A DNA stretch of 64,000 nt from Streptomyces sp. NBC_00083 (GCF_026343295.1 NZ_JAPELY010000003.1:1-64000); one strand, 5' to 3'. Shown: positions 26,830-34,915, counted from the first letter of the stretch. The notes: generated by a model from the letters alone, not told the origin. Made by a program: numbers and translations.

Positions 26830-26927
26830 CACGCACATCGGGACACCCCGCCCTGCCCGCTGCCGAGGGCGCCGCTGCCGATGCGGCCGCCCTCTTTCGC
26901 GAAGGTCGAATAGACGTCGAGAGTCAT
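26829..26927 (-). CDS. Possible 32-aa small ORF coupled to cysN
   Basis: The ATG overlaps the cysN stop codon as TGATG, so ribosomes ending cysN could restart here. The predicted peptide starts MTLDVYSTFAKEGGRIGSG and ends in SRCA. Third positions are G/C-rich in the first half. It could be a real small protein, a Cys-containing regulatory peptide for the downstream ssu genes, or chance. Confidence 0.3.
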   Translation of the reverse strand: MTLDVYSTFAKEGGRIGSGALGSGQGGVSRCA

Positions 26928-28276
26928 CAGAAGTCCCAGCCGTCCTCGTCCGCGACGGCGGCGACGGCCTGGTCGCCGGCGAACGCCTCGCCCGCCATGC
27001 CGGCCGCGAGCGTGGTGCCGTCCGCGGGGTCGATGAGCAGGAAGGATCCGGTGCGCCGCGAGGCCGCGTACGAGTCGAGCGCGAGCGGCTCCGCGGTGCG
27101 GACCTTGACCCGGCCGATGTCGTTGGCGACCAGCCGGCCGGGGTTGGGGTGCTGGGAGAGGTCGTCCAGGGTGAGCCGGGACTCGATCTCCTTGACGATC
27201 GCCTTGACCGTGCGGGTGGTGTGCTTGAGCAGCACCCGCTGACCCACCGTCAGGGGCTGGTCGGCCACGTGGCACACCGTCGCCTCGACGTCCTGGGTGG
27301 TGGCGGGCGCGTCCCCGCTCGGCACGATCAGGTCGCCGCGCGAGATGTCGATGTCGTCATCGAGCAGCAGGGTCACGGACTGCGGCGTCCACGCGATGTC
27401 GACGGACTCGCCGAGCAGGTCGATGCCCGCGACGGTGCTGGTGCGCCCCGACGGGAGCACCGTCACCGGCTCGCCGACCCGGAACGTGCCCGCGGCGATC
27501 TGGCCCGCGTAGCCCCGGTAGTCGGGGAGTTCGGCGGTCTGCGGCCGGATCACGTACTGCACGGGGAGCCGGGCGTGGCAGGAGGTCAGGTCGTGGCTGA
27601 CCGGCACCGTCTCCAGGTGTTCCAGGACGGTGGGCCCGCCGTACCAGTCCATGTTGGCGCTGGGCTCCACCACGTTGTCGCCCGCGAGCGCCGAGATGGG
27701 GATGGCGGTGATCTCCGGGACGCCCAGCTCGCTCGCGTACGCGGTGAACTGCTCGGCGATGGCCGCGAAGACCTTCTCCTCGTACGCCACCAGGTCCATC
27801 TTGTTGACGGCGAGGACCACGTGCGGGACGCGCAGCAGCGCGGCGACCGCGGCGTGGCGGCGGGTCTGCTCGATGACGCCGTTGCGGGCGTCGACCAGGA
27901 CCACGGCGAGGTCGGCGGTGGAGGCGCCGGTCACCATGTTGCGGGTGTACTGCACGTGCCCGGGGGTGTCGGCCAGGATGAACCGGCGCCGCGGGGTCGC
28001 GAAGTAGCGGTAGGCCACGTCGATGGTGATGCCCTGCTCGCGCTCGGCGCGCAGGCCGTCGGTGAGCAGCGCCAGGTCGGGGGTTTCCTGACCGCGCTTG
28101 AGGGAGGCCGCCTCGACGGCCTCCAGCTGGTCGGTGAGGACCGACTTGGAGTCGTGCAGAAGCCGGCCCACCAGGGTGGACTTGCCGTCGTCGACGGAAC
28201 CGGCGGTCGCGAAGCGCAGCAGCGTGGTGGCCGAGACGTCGGCCAACTGGGCCGCGGTGTCAACAGAGTTGGACAT
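26927..28276 (-). CDS. cysN: Sulfate adenylyltransferase subunit 1 (GTPase)
   Basis: A 449-aa EF-Tu-like GTPase that drives ATP sulfurylase together with CysD, making adenylylsulfate (APS). The P-loop is GSVDDGKST (about residues 27-35), the switch and G3 motif lie in LADTPGHVQYTRNM, and the G4 motif NKMDL is near residue 149. The two beta-barrel domains follow. It lacks a fused CysC domain, in keeping with the separate cysC here. The ATG at 28276 starts 1 bp after the cysD stop, with GAGGGG about 10 nt upstream inside cysD. Cytoplasmic. Confidence 0.96.
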   Translation of the reverse strand: MSNSVDTAAQLADVSATTLLRFATAGSVDDGKSTLVGRLLHDSKSVLTDQLEAVEAASLKRGQETPDLALLTDGLRAEREQGITIDVAYRYFATPRRRFILADTPGHVQYTRNMVTGASTADLAVVLVDARNGVIEQTRRHAAVAALLRVPHVVLAVNKMDLVAYEEKVFAAIAEQFTAYASELGVPEITAIPISALAGDNVVEPSANMDWYGGPTVLEHLETVPVSHDLTSCHARLPVQYVIRPQTAELPDYRGYAGQIAAGTFRVGEPVTVLPSGRTSTVAGIDLLGESVDIAWTPQSVTLLLDDDIDISRGDLIVPSGDAPATTQDVEATVCHVADQPLTVGQRVLLKHTTRTVKAIVKEIESRLTLDDLSQHPNPGRLVANDIGRVKVRTAEPLALDSYAASRRTGSFLLIDPADGTTLAAGMAGEAFAGDQAVAAVADEDGWDF

Positions 28277-28277
28277 T

Positions 28278-29213
28278 CTAGAAGTACCCCTCGCGCTTGC
28301 GGTCTTCCATCGCGGCCTCGGACAGCTTGTCGTCGGCACGGGTGGCGCCCCGCTCGGTCAGCCTCGATGCGGCGATCTCGGTGATGACGGCGTCCAGCGT
28401 CGTCGCGTCGGAGTCGACGGCGCCGGTGCAGGACATGTCGCCGACGGTGCGGTAGCGCACCAGGCGGGTCTCGACGCTCTCGTCGGCCTTGGGGCCGCCC
28501 CACTCGCCGGCGGTCAGCCACATCCCGGACCGCTTGAACACCTCGCGCTCGTGGGCGAAGTAGATCCCCGGCAGGTCGATGTCCTCGCGGGCGATGTACT
28601 GCCACACGTCCAGCTCGGTCCAGTTGGACAGCGGGAACACGCGCACGTGCTCGCCCGGGGCGTGCCGGCCGTTGTAGAGCTGCCACAGCTCGGGGCGCTG
28701 GCGGCGCGGGTCCCACTGCGAGAACTCGTCGCGCAGCGAGAACACCCGCTCCTTGGCGCGGGCCTTCTCCTCGTCGCGCCGGCCGCCGCCGAACACCGCG
28801 TCGAAGCGGAGCTGCTGGATGGCCTCGGTGAGCGGCACCGTCTGGAGCGGGTTGCGCACCCCGTCGGGCCGCTCGCGCAGCTTGCCGGCGTCGATGTACT
28901 CCTGCACCGACGCGACGTGCAGCCGCAGGCCGTGCTCGGCCACCACGCGGTCGCGGTAGGCCAGGACCTCGGGGAAGTTGTGCCCGGTGTCCACGTGCAG
29001 CAGCGAGAAGGGCACGGACGCCGGGGCGAACGCCTTCAGCGCCAGGTGCAGCATGAGGATGGAGTCCTTGCCGCCGGAGAAGAGGATCACCGGCCGCTCG
29101 AACTCGCCCGCCACCTCGCGGAAGATGTGCACCGCCTCGGACTCCAGGGCGTCCAGGTGGCTGAGCGCGTACGGGCTGTCCACACCCTCGGTCACGGTAG
29201 CTGCCGACGTCAT
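28278..29213 (-). CDS. cysD: Sulfate adenylyltransferase subunit 2
   Basis: A 311-aa ATP sulfurylase catalytic subunit. The PP-loop VILFSGGKDSILMLHLA (about residues 40-56) binds ATP; HVDTGHNFPEV, GGGRRDEEKARAKER and FPLSNWTELDVWQYI are all typical CysD segments. It makes APS from sulfate and ATP with CysN. The ATG overlaps the cysC stop by 4 bp (ATGA), and AAGGGG lies about 6 nt upstream. Part of the minus-strand sulfur operon. Confidence 0.97.
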   Translation of the reverse strand: MTSAATVTEGVDSPYALSHLDALESEAVHIFREVAGEFERPVILFSGGKDSILMLHLALKAFAPASVPFSLLHVDTGHNFPEVLAYRDRVVAEHGLRLHVASVQEYIDAGKLRERPDGVRNPLQTVPLTEAIQQLRFDAVFGGGRRDEEKARAKERVFSLRDEFSQWDPRRQRPELWQLYNGRHAPGEHVRVFPLSNWTELDVWQYIAREDIDLPGIYFAHEREVFKRSGMWLTAGEWGGPKADESVETRLVRYRTVGDMSCTGAVDSDATTLDAVITEIAASRLTERGATRADDKLSEAAMEDRKREGYF

Positions 29214-29755
29214 GCCAGGCCCCTTTCGGTGAGCAGCGCGAGAAGCGCCGCCGCGGACTCCTGCACGGTCTGGGTGTGCGACTCGATCCGCAGGTCCGGC
29301 GCGGCGGGCGCCTCGTACGGGTCGTCGACGCCGGTCAGGCCGCTGATCTCGCCGGCCGCCTGCTTGGCGTACAGGCCCTTCACATCGCGTACGGAGCAGA
29401 CCTCCACCGGGGTCGCGACGTGCACCTCCAGATAGGCGGTGCCCTCCGCCTGGTGACGCCCCCGCACGGCCTCACGGCTGTCGGCGTACGGCGCGATGAC
29501 CGGCACGAGTGCCTTCACGCCGTTGGCGGCGAGCAGTTCGGCGACGAATCCGATCCGCTGCACATTGGTGTGCCGGTCCTCGCGGCTGAAGCCGAGGCCC
29601 GCGGAGAGGAACTCGCGGATCTCGTCGCCGTCGAGCACCTCCACCCGGTGGCCGTCCGTGCGCAGCCGCCCCGCGAGTTCGTACGCGATGGTGGTCTTGC
29701 CGGCGCTCGGCAGACCGGTCAGCCAGATGGTGGCTCCCGCCTCCGTCACGCTCAT
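29210..29755 (-). CDS. cysC: Adenylylsulfate kinase
   Basis: A 181-aa APS kinase. The P-loop GLPSAGKTT (about residues 14-22), the DGDEIREFLSAGLGFSREDR motif and the lid region KGLYAKQAAGEISGLTGVDDPYE are diagnostic. It phosphorylates APS to PAPS. I chose ATG 29755 because AGGAGA lies about 8 nt upstream; an upstream ATG at 29791 overlaps the cysH stop (ATGA) and would add 12 residues without a good ribosome site. The downstream reductase looks like an APS reductase, so PAPS here may serve sulfation or regulation rather than reduction. Confidence 0.95.
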   Translation of the reverse strand: MSVTEAGATIWLTGLPSAGKTTIAYELAGRLRTDGHRVEVLDGDEIREFLSAGLGFSREDRHTNVQRIGFVAELLAANGVKALVPVIAPYADSREAVRGRHQAEGTAYLEVHVATPVEVCSVRDVKGLYAKQAAGEISGLTGVDDPYEAPAAPDLRIESHTQTVQESAAALLALLTERGLA

Positions 29756-29787
29756 CGAAGTCTCCTGATCACTGTGGTGACGGTCCG

Positions 29788-30504
29788 TCATCCGTGCAGT
29801 CCGCACTCGGTCTTGTTGCGTCCGGCCCAGCGTCCGGCGCGCGCGTCCTCGCCCTCGGCGACCCGTCGGGTGCACGGGGCGCAGCCGATCGAGGGGTAGC
29901 CGTCCATGAGGAGCAGGTTGGTGATCACGCCGTGCTCGGCGACGTAGGCGTCCACGTCGTCCTGGGTCCAGCGGGCGATCGGCGAGACCTTGACCTTCTG
30001 CCGCTTCTCGTCCCAGCCGACGACCGGGGTGCCGGCCCGGGTCGGGGACTCGTCGCGGCGAAGCCCGGTGGCCCACGCGGTGTACGAACTCAGGCCCTCT
30101 TCGAGCGGCTTGACCTTGCGCAGCGCGCAGCACAGGTCGGGGTCGCGGTCGTGCAGCTTCGGGCCGTACTGGGCGTCCTGCTCGGCGACGCTCTGGCGCG
30201 GCGTCAGGGTGATGACGTTGACGTCCATCACCTCGGCGACGGCGTCACGGGTGCCGATGGTCTCGGGGAAGTGGTAGCCGGTGTCGAGGAACACCACGTC
30301 CACGCCGGGCATGGCGCGCGAGGCGAGGTGGGCGACGACCGCGTCCTCCATGGAGGAGGTGACGCAGAAGCGCTTGCCGAAGGTGGACGTGGCCCACCGC
30401 AGGATCTCCAGCGGGGACGCCTCTTCGAGGTCCCGCCCCGCCTGCTCGGCGAGCGCCTTGAGCTCGGCCGCCGTGAGGTCGTCGGAAACCTGAGTGGCTG
30501 TCAT
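29788..30504 (-). CDS. cysH: Adenylylsulfate (APS/PAPS) reductase CysH
   Basis: A 238-aa reductase that makes sulfite from activated sulfate. The PP-loop-like start FCVTSSMEDAVV, the FLDTGYHFPET strand and the C-terminal ECGLH catalytic Cys are present. Two Cys pairs, in DLCCALRKVKPL and GCAPCTRRV, form the 4Fe-4S site that marks APS reductases, as opposed to cluster-free PAPS reductases. The ATG at 30504 has GGAGGGGAAG 5-8 nt upstream and overlaps the stop of the small zinc-ribbon gene. It works in the cytoplasm with thioredoxin as reductant in known members. Confidence 0.95.
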   Translation of the reverse strand: MTATQVSDDLTAAELKALAEQAGRDLEEASPLEILRWATSTFGKRFCVTSSMEDAVVAHLASRAMPGVDVVFLDTGYHFPETIGTRDAVAEVMDVNVITLTPRQSVAEQDAQYGPKLHDRDPDLCCALRKVKPLEEGLSSYTAWATGLRRDESPTRAGTPVVGWDEKRQKVKVSPIARWTQDDVDAYVAEHGVITNLLLMDGYPSIGCAPCTRRVAEGEDARAGRWAGRNKTECGLHG

Positions 30505-30680
30505 ATCGCTTCCCCTCCCCGGTCGTTGCGCGTCACTCCACGGGCGAGCAGCCCGAGGAACTTCAGTTGGAAGGCCCGGTTGCACGCCGCGCATTCCCAC
30601 GCGCCGTGTCCGGTCTCGTTGGGACGCAGGTCCTCGTCGCCGCAGTACGGGCAGTGGAAGGGCGCCGCCCGCTCGCTCAT
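30501..30680 (-). CDS. 59-aa zinc-ribbon small protein of the sulfur operon
   Basis: A small protein between nirA and cysH, overlapping both neighbours by 4 bp (ATGA at each end). Two CxxC knuckles (FHCPYCGDED and WECAACNRAF, 17 residues apart) predict a single zinc or iron site; the C terminus KFLGLLARG is hydrophobic. Similar short frames sit at this place in other actinobacterial cys operons. It could be a rubredoxin-like electron carrier or a zinc-ribbon partner for NirA or CysH. Function is not known. Confidence 0.85.
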   Translation of the reverse strand: MSERAAPFHCPYCGDEDLRPNETGHGAWECAACNRAFQLKFLGLLARGVTRNDRGGEAI

Positions 30681-32374
30681 GACAGGGCCTCTTCGCTCGC
30701 GCGGGCGGTCCAGGTCGCGAACCGCTCGCCCTCGGCGCGCTCCGCCTGGAACCGCTTGAGGACGCGCTCGACGTAGTCGGGCAGTTCGGCCGAGGTGACC
30801 TTCAGGCCGCGGACCTTGCGGCCGAAGCCGGCCTCCAGGCCGAGCGCGCCGCCCAGGTGCACCTGGAACCCCTCGACCTGGTTGCCCTCGTCGTCGAGGA
30901 CCAGCTGGCCCTTGAGGCCGATGTCGGCGACCTGGATGCGGGCGCAGGAGTTGGGGCAGCCGTTGATGTTGATGGTGATCGGCTCGTCGAACTCGGGGAT
31001 GCGGCGCTCCAGTTCGTCGATGAGCGAGGCGCCGCGCGCCTTGGTCTCGACGATCGCGAGCTTGCAGAACTCGATGCCGGTGCAGGCCATCGTGCCGCGC
31101 CGGAACGGCGAGGCGTTGACCTTGAGGCCGAGCGACTCCAGGCCGGCGACGAGCGACTCGACGCGGTCCTCCTCGACGTCGAGCACGATGAGCTTCTGCT
31201 CGGTGGTGGTGCGCAGCCGGCCCGAGCCGTGTGTCTCGGCGAGCTCGGCGATCTTGCTCAGGGTCGCGCCGTCCACCCGGCCGACGCGCGGGGCGAAGCC
31301 GATGTAGAAGCGGCCGTCGTTCTGGCGGTGCACCCCGAGGTGGTCGCGCCAGACGTCCTTGGGCAGCTCGGGGGCGGGGCCGTCGAGCAGGTCGCGCTTG
31401 AGGTACTCGTCCTGGAGGACCTGGCGGAACTTCTCCGGGCCCCAGTCGGCGACCAGGAACTTCAGGCGGGCGCGGTTGCGCAGCCGCCGGTAGCCGTAGT
31501 CGCGGAAGATCGAGATGACGCCCTCGAAGACGTCCGGCACCTCGTCGAGCGGCACCCACGCGCCGAGCCGCACCCCGAGCTTGGGGTTGGTGGAGAGGCC
31601 GCCGCCGACCCACAGGTCGAAGCCGGGGCCGTGCTCGGGGTGGTCGACGCCCACGAACGCGATGTCGTTGATCTCGTGGGCGACGTCCAGCTGCGGGGAG
31701 CCGGAGATCGCGGTCTTGAACTTGCGGGGCAGGTTGGAGAAGGCCGGGTTGCCGATGAAGCGGCGGTGGATCTCGTCGACGGCCGGGCTGCCGTCGATGA
31801 TCTCGTCCGCGGCGATCCCGGCGACCGGCGAGCCGAGGATGGTGCGCGGGGTGTCACCACAGGCCTCGGTGGTGGACAGGCCGACCGCTTCGAGCCGCTC
31901 CCAGATCTCCGGGACGTCCTCGATGCGGATCCAGTGGTACTGGATGTTCTGCCGGTCGGTGAGGTCGGCGGTGCCGCGCGCGAACTCCTGCGAGATCTCG
32001 CCGATGACCCGCAGCTGCTCGGTGGTGAGCCGGCCGCCGTCGATGCGGACGCGCAGCATGAAGAACTCGTCGTCCAGCTCCTCCGGCTCCAGGATCGCCG
32101 TCTTGCCGCCGTCGATGCCCTGGCGGCGCTGGGTGTACAGCCCCCACCAGCGCATCCGGCCGCGCAGGTCGCTGGGGTCGATCGAGTCGAAGCCCCGCTT
32201 GGAGTAGATCGTCTCAATGCGTGTCCGCACATTGAGACCGTCGTCGTCCTTCTTCACCTGCTCGTTGCCGTTGAGCGGGGTGAAGTGGCCGACGGCCCAC
32301 TGGCCTTCACCACGGTGGCGGCCCGGCTTGCGGCGGGGCGTCGTGGGGGCAGGGTTTTCTGGGCTGGCGGCCAT
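30677..32374 (-). CDS. Ferredoxin-dependent nitrite/sulfite reductase NirA type
   Basis: A 565-aa siroheme and 4Fe-4S reductase, most likely sulfite reductase given the operon. It has the duplicated nitrite/sulfite reductase ferredoxin-like halves; the cluster-siroheme ligands are ACTGIEFC and NGCPNSCA. A Tyr in RWWGLYTQRR and a Cys in TTEACGDTPRT correspond to the positions that are covalently linked in M. tuberculosis NirA, which is a sulfite reductase; the correspondence is by eye. The ATG at 32374 has GAAGGA 8 nt upstream. First full-length gene of the operon, 114 bp after a leader-peptide frame. It reduces sulfite to sulfide in the cytoplasm. Confidence 0.94.
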   Translation of the reverse strand: MAASPENPAPTTPRRKPGRHRGEGQWAVGHFTPLNGNEQVKKDDDGLNVRTRIETIYSKRGFDSIDPSDLRGRMRWWGLYTQRRQGIDGGKTAILEPEELDDEFFMLRVRIDGGRLTTEQLRVIGEISQEFARGTADLTDRQNIQYHWIRIEDVPEIWERLEAVGLSTTEACGDTPRTILGSPVAGIAADEIIDGSPAVDEIHRRFIGNPAFSNLPRKFKTAISGSPQLDVAHEINDIAFVGVDHPEHGPGFDLWVGGGLSTNPKLGVRLGAWVPLDEVPDVFEGVISIFRDYGYRRLRNRARLKFLVADWGPEKFRQVLQDEYLKRDLLDGPAPELPKDVWRDHLGVHRQNDGRFYIGFAPRVGRVDGATLSKIAELAETHGSGRLRTTTEQKLIVLDVEEDRVESLVAGLESLGLKVNASPFRRGTMACTGIEFCKLAIVETKARGASLIDELERRIPEFDEPITININGCPNSCARIQVADIGLKGQLVLDDEGNQVEGFQVHLGGALGLEAGFGRKVRGLKVTSAELPDYVERVLKRFQAERAEGERFATWTARASEEALS

Positions 32375-32488
32375 GGCGTATGTCCTTCGGGACTGCAGGA
32401 GGGCGGCTCTGACCTGCACACTCGCGCTTCGGCGCGGCGGTGCGCAGGCAGGAAGGGGAGAAACGGATTCGCGGCGCTGCCGGAGGCG

Positions 32489-32572
32489 TCAGCGTGCCGG
32501 ACAGATGGCGCTGGACATGCGGCCGAGGTCGACGTGCCGCCGACTCACCAAGGCAATTCCAGTTCCAGACAT
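32489..32572 (-). CDS. Putative Cys-containing leader peptide of the sulfur operon
   Basis: A 27-aa frame whose core VSRRHVDLGRMSSAIC matches a recurrent short peptide seen before sulfur-metabolism genes in Streptomyces, commonly annotated as putative leader peptide. It has a single Cys near the end (residue 24) and stops 114 nt before nirA. CACGCT (32579-32584) lies 6 nt upstream of the ATG and there is no ribosome site, so translation is likely leaderless. Its position and the Cys codon suggest that ribosome stalling at Cys reports cysteine supply and controls the operon. The family resemblance is from memory; the mechanism is inference. Confidence 0.75.
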   Translation of the reverse strand: MSGTGIALVSRRHVDLGRMSSAICPAR

Positions 32573-32589
32573 GACGGAAGCGTGTCACG

Positions 32590-32628
32590 GGACTTTGGAC
32601 CCAGTCCACCACTATCCAAAATGTGGAC
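32590..32628 (-). promoter_or_regulatory. Operator-like repeats over the sulfur operon promoter
   Basis: Several copies of TGGAC/GTCCA cluster here: the pair GTCCAC (32604-32609) and GTGGAC (32623-32628) is inverted, and tggac-cca-gtcca (32596-32608) forms a second short palindrome. Reading the minus strand, they cover the -35 region for the presumed -10 CACGCT at 32579-32584. A sulfur-responsive repressor or activator site is likely; none is named. Confidence 0.5.
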
Positions 32629-32726
32629 ATAGATGTCTCGAAGGACGAGACGGTGTGTTCCGGATCACTGGCCTGGGGCGGCTCGCCCGCTCCGTCGGGG
32701 CCCGGTCCGCGCGGCCTGACGGCGGT

Positions 32727-33290
32727 TCAGAACGCTCCGGGCCAGGGCCCCGGCACGGGTGCGTCCGTCCCCGGCTCCTCCTTCGTGGCGAAGAGCTTGA
32801 AGCCGCGCCTCAGATAGTTGTCCATCGCGTGCTCGCCATCGAGCGAGCAGGTGTGCAGCCACACCCGCTCGGTGGCCGGCAGGCCGGGCCAGCGCTGGGC
32901 CAGGTCCCAGGCCCGCCGGATCCCGTACGTCAGGAGGTGGCCGCCGATGCGCCGCCCGCGGAAAGCCGGGATCAGGCCGAAGTAGACGATCTCCACGGTG
33001 CCGCCGGGCTGCGCCTCCAGCTCGACATAGCCCGCCGGGGTGCCCCGCTCGTAGGCCACCCAGGTCTCCGTACCCGGCTTGTCCAGAGCCCGCTCCCACT
33101 CGGCGTACGTCAGGCCGAGCCGGTCGGTCCACATGATGTCACCGCCGACCGCCGTATAGAGGAAGCGGCTGAACTCGGGCGAGGGGACCTCGGCGCGCGC
33201 GATCGTGACGGCGCCGGGCGGCTCGGCGGCCGGGCGCAGATCCGCGGGCGAGGTCTGCTCCAGGGACCAGATGGTCACGGTAGTACTCAT
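32727..33290 (-). CDS. GNAT family N-acetyltransferase
   Basis: A 187-aa single-domain GNAT. The acetyl-CoA binding motif is read as IVYFGLIPAFRGRRIGGHLL (about residues 100-119), followed by VWLHTCSLDGEHAMDNYLRRGFKLF, typical of the C-terminal part of the fold. The acceptor is unknown. A weak -10 match (TTGCCT, 7 nt upstream of the ATG at 33290) hints at a leaderless message. It lies upstream of the sulfur operon leader on the same strand but with 98 bp and a promoter between, so it is probably separate. Confidence 0.9.
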   Translation of the reverse strand: MSTTVTIWSLEQTSPADLRPAAEPPGAVTIARAEVPSPEFSRFLYTAVGGDIMWTDRLGLTYAEWERALDKPGTETWVAYERGTPAGYVELEAQPGGTVEIVYFGLIPAFRGRRIGGHLLTYGIRRAWDLAQRWPGLPATERVWLHTCSLDGEHAMDNYLRRGFKLFATKEEPGTDAPVPGPWPGAF

Positions 33291-33333
33291 GCGGCCCAGG
33301 CAATCATGCGGCCGCCGCGGTCTCCAACGCAGG

Positions 33334-34626
33334 TCAGGCCTGCCGCTCCCGGGCCGCCCTGACGGCGGGCGACGACGAGCGGGGGAGCAGGTCCGCGGCG
33401 CGGTCCGGCCGGATCACCTCGACGCGTACGCCCTCACCGAAGCGGTACGGGCGATGCGCGAGCACCTCCGCGAGGCGCCGGCGCAGGCGCGACATCTCGG
33501 CCCGTACGGTCACCGTGCGCGTCGGGTCCTCGAAGATGTCCTGCGCGAGCTGCGCTGCGCTGCGCCCCTCCCGGTGCAGGGCGAGGACGAACAGCAGCTC
33601 GGCGTGGCGCGGGCTGAGCTCCTGCGTCCAGCTGCCCGCGTCCCCCGACACCGTCACCGAGCGGTGCCGCGGCCGGCTCAGGTCGAGCACCACCCGCAGG
33701 GCACCCGCGGCCGGAGCGCCGCCCGCCCCGTCGACGGCCTGGACGAGCCGGCCGCCCGGCAGCGGCTCGACGGTGCACATGCCGAGCGAGGGAAGCCACA
33801 CGCGGCCCGTGGGGGGCGCCGCCGGCAGCGCGAGCCGGTCCCTCGGCGGCATGCCGGTGACCGCGGCGACCCAGCCGTTGGCGTCGACGGCGAGGGCCCG
33901 CCCACCGACCCGGCACAGCACCGGCGCCGCCACCGCGCGCAGCCGTTCCAGGGCGCGCAGGTGCTGCGCGCGCAGCTCGGCCGCGGCGAGCCGGGTCACC
34001 GACGTCACGAAGGACAGCGTCGCCGGATGCATCGTGGCGAGCGGCCCGCTGACGTCGACCACACCGATCAGCCGGCCGTCCCGCGGATCGACAACGGGCG
34101 CGCCCGCGCACGTCCAGGTGTGGTGGGCGGAGACGAAGTGCTCGGCCGAGAACACCTGCACCGGCCGCCGGGTGACGAGCGGGGTGCCCACCCCGTTGGT
34201 GCCGACGGCCGGCTCGCTCCAGTCGGCGCCCACCTCGAAGCCCAGGGTGTCCGCGAGCCTCAGCACGGACGCGTGGCCCTCGCGCCACAGCACCCGCCCC
34301 TCGGCGTCCGAGACGACCATGATGTGCTGCGCGGCGTCGGCGACCGACACCAGCGCGTCCCGCAGCACCGGCAGGACGTCCGTCAGCGGCGAATGCCGCC
34401 TGCGCCGCTCGACCTCGGCGGCGGACAGGATCCCCGCGTGGCGGCCGCCGTCCGGATCGAGCCCGCTGCTCAGCGCCCGCCGCCAGGACTCCCCGATGTC
34501 CTTGCGCGGTACGACCGTCGGGCGCCGGCCGGCGAGGGTGGCGGCCCGCACCCGCTGCAGGAGCCGTGTCGCCTCCCGGGAGTCCATGGCGGCCAGCCGG
34601 GCCACATCGAGCGTGTCGCTCTCCAC
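33334..34626 (-). CDS. GAF-domain transcriptional regulator
   Basis: A 430-aa regulator. The middle (about residues 75-215) is a GAF sensor like that of AcoR-type activators: VSDAEGRVLWREGHASVL, SEPAVGTNGVGTPLV, GAPVVDPRDGRLIGVVDVSG. The C terminus (about 350-415) is a DNA-binding winged-helix region: LSPRHAELLFVLALHREGRSAAQLAQDIF, then VRAEMSRLRRRLAEVL. No AAA+ sigma-54 domain is present, in line with Streptomyces lacking sigma-54. The GTG at 34626 has AGGAGG 5-6 nt upstream. It may sense a small metabolite; target genes are unknown. The neighbouring acyl-CoA dehydrogenase is transcribed in the same direction but is separated by a terminator. Confidence 0.88.
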   Translation of the reverse strand: MESDTLDVARLAAMDSREATRLLQRVRAATLAGRRPTVVPRKDIGESWRRALSSGLDPDGGRHAGILSAAEVERRRRHSPLTDVLPVLRDALVSVADAAQHIMVVSDAEGRVLWREGHASVLRLADTLGFEVGADWSEPAVGTNGVGTPLVTRRPVQVFSAEHFVSAHHTWTCAGAPVVDPRDGRLIGVVDVSGPLATMHPATLSFVTSVTRLAAAELRAQHLRALERLRAVAAPVLCRVGGRALAVDANGWVAAVTGMPPRDRLALPAAPPTGRVWLPSLGMCTVEPLPGGRLVQAVDGAGGAPAAGALRVVLDLSRPRHRSVTVSGDAGSWTQELSPRHAELLFVLALHREGRSAAQLAQDIFEDPTRTVTVRAEMSRLRRRLAEVLAHRPYRFGEGVRVEVIRPDRAADLLPRSSSPAVRAARERQA

Positions 34627-34851
34627 GCGAACCTCCTGCGGTCGGCTCCGAAGCCCGCCGAAAACCGGCGTCCGGCGCCCGGACGTCATCAACTCGAGCT
34701 GCCCGTGCGGCGATTGGCACCCGGCAGCCGTACGCGGGCTCCGCACGGTTGCAACCCCGTGCAACTCTCGCGGGCCGCACGCGGGTGGACGACAGTGAGC
34801 ATGCACCGGTTGGCCGGTCGTCATGCCCCGTTCGCGGAGGCATGAGAGCGC

Positions 34852-34885
34852 GGGGGTGGTGCCGTGTCGGCGCGGCACCACCCCC
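34852..34885 (-). terminator. Strong terminator of the acyl-CoA dehydrogenase gene
   Basis: A perfect 13-bp stem GGGGGTGGTGCCG (34852-34864) / CGGCACCACCCCC (34873-34885) with an 8-nt loop lies 31 bp beyond the stop at 34916. It isolates the GAF regulator gene from read-through. Confidence 0.85.
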
Positions 34886-34915
34886 GACGGCCCTCCGGCC
34901 CACGCCGACCGTGCC

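Noticed and set aside
24132..27242. A 1036-codon plus-strand frame
   Set aside because: It is antisense to the ssu genes and cysN, which have clear motifs; no motif is seen in it.
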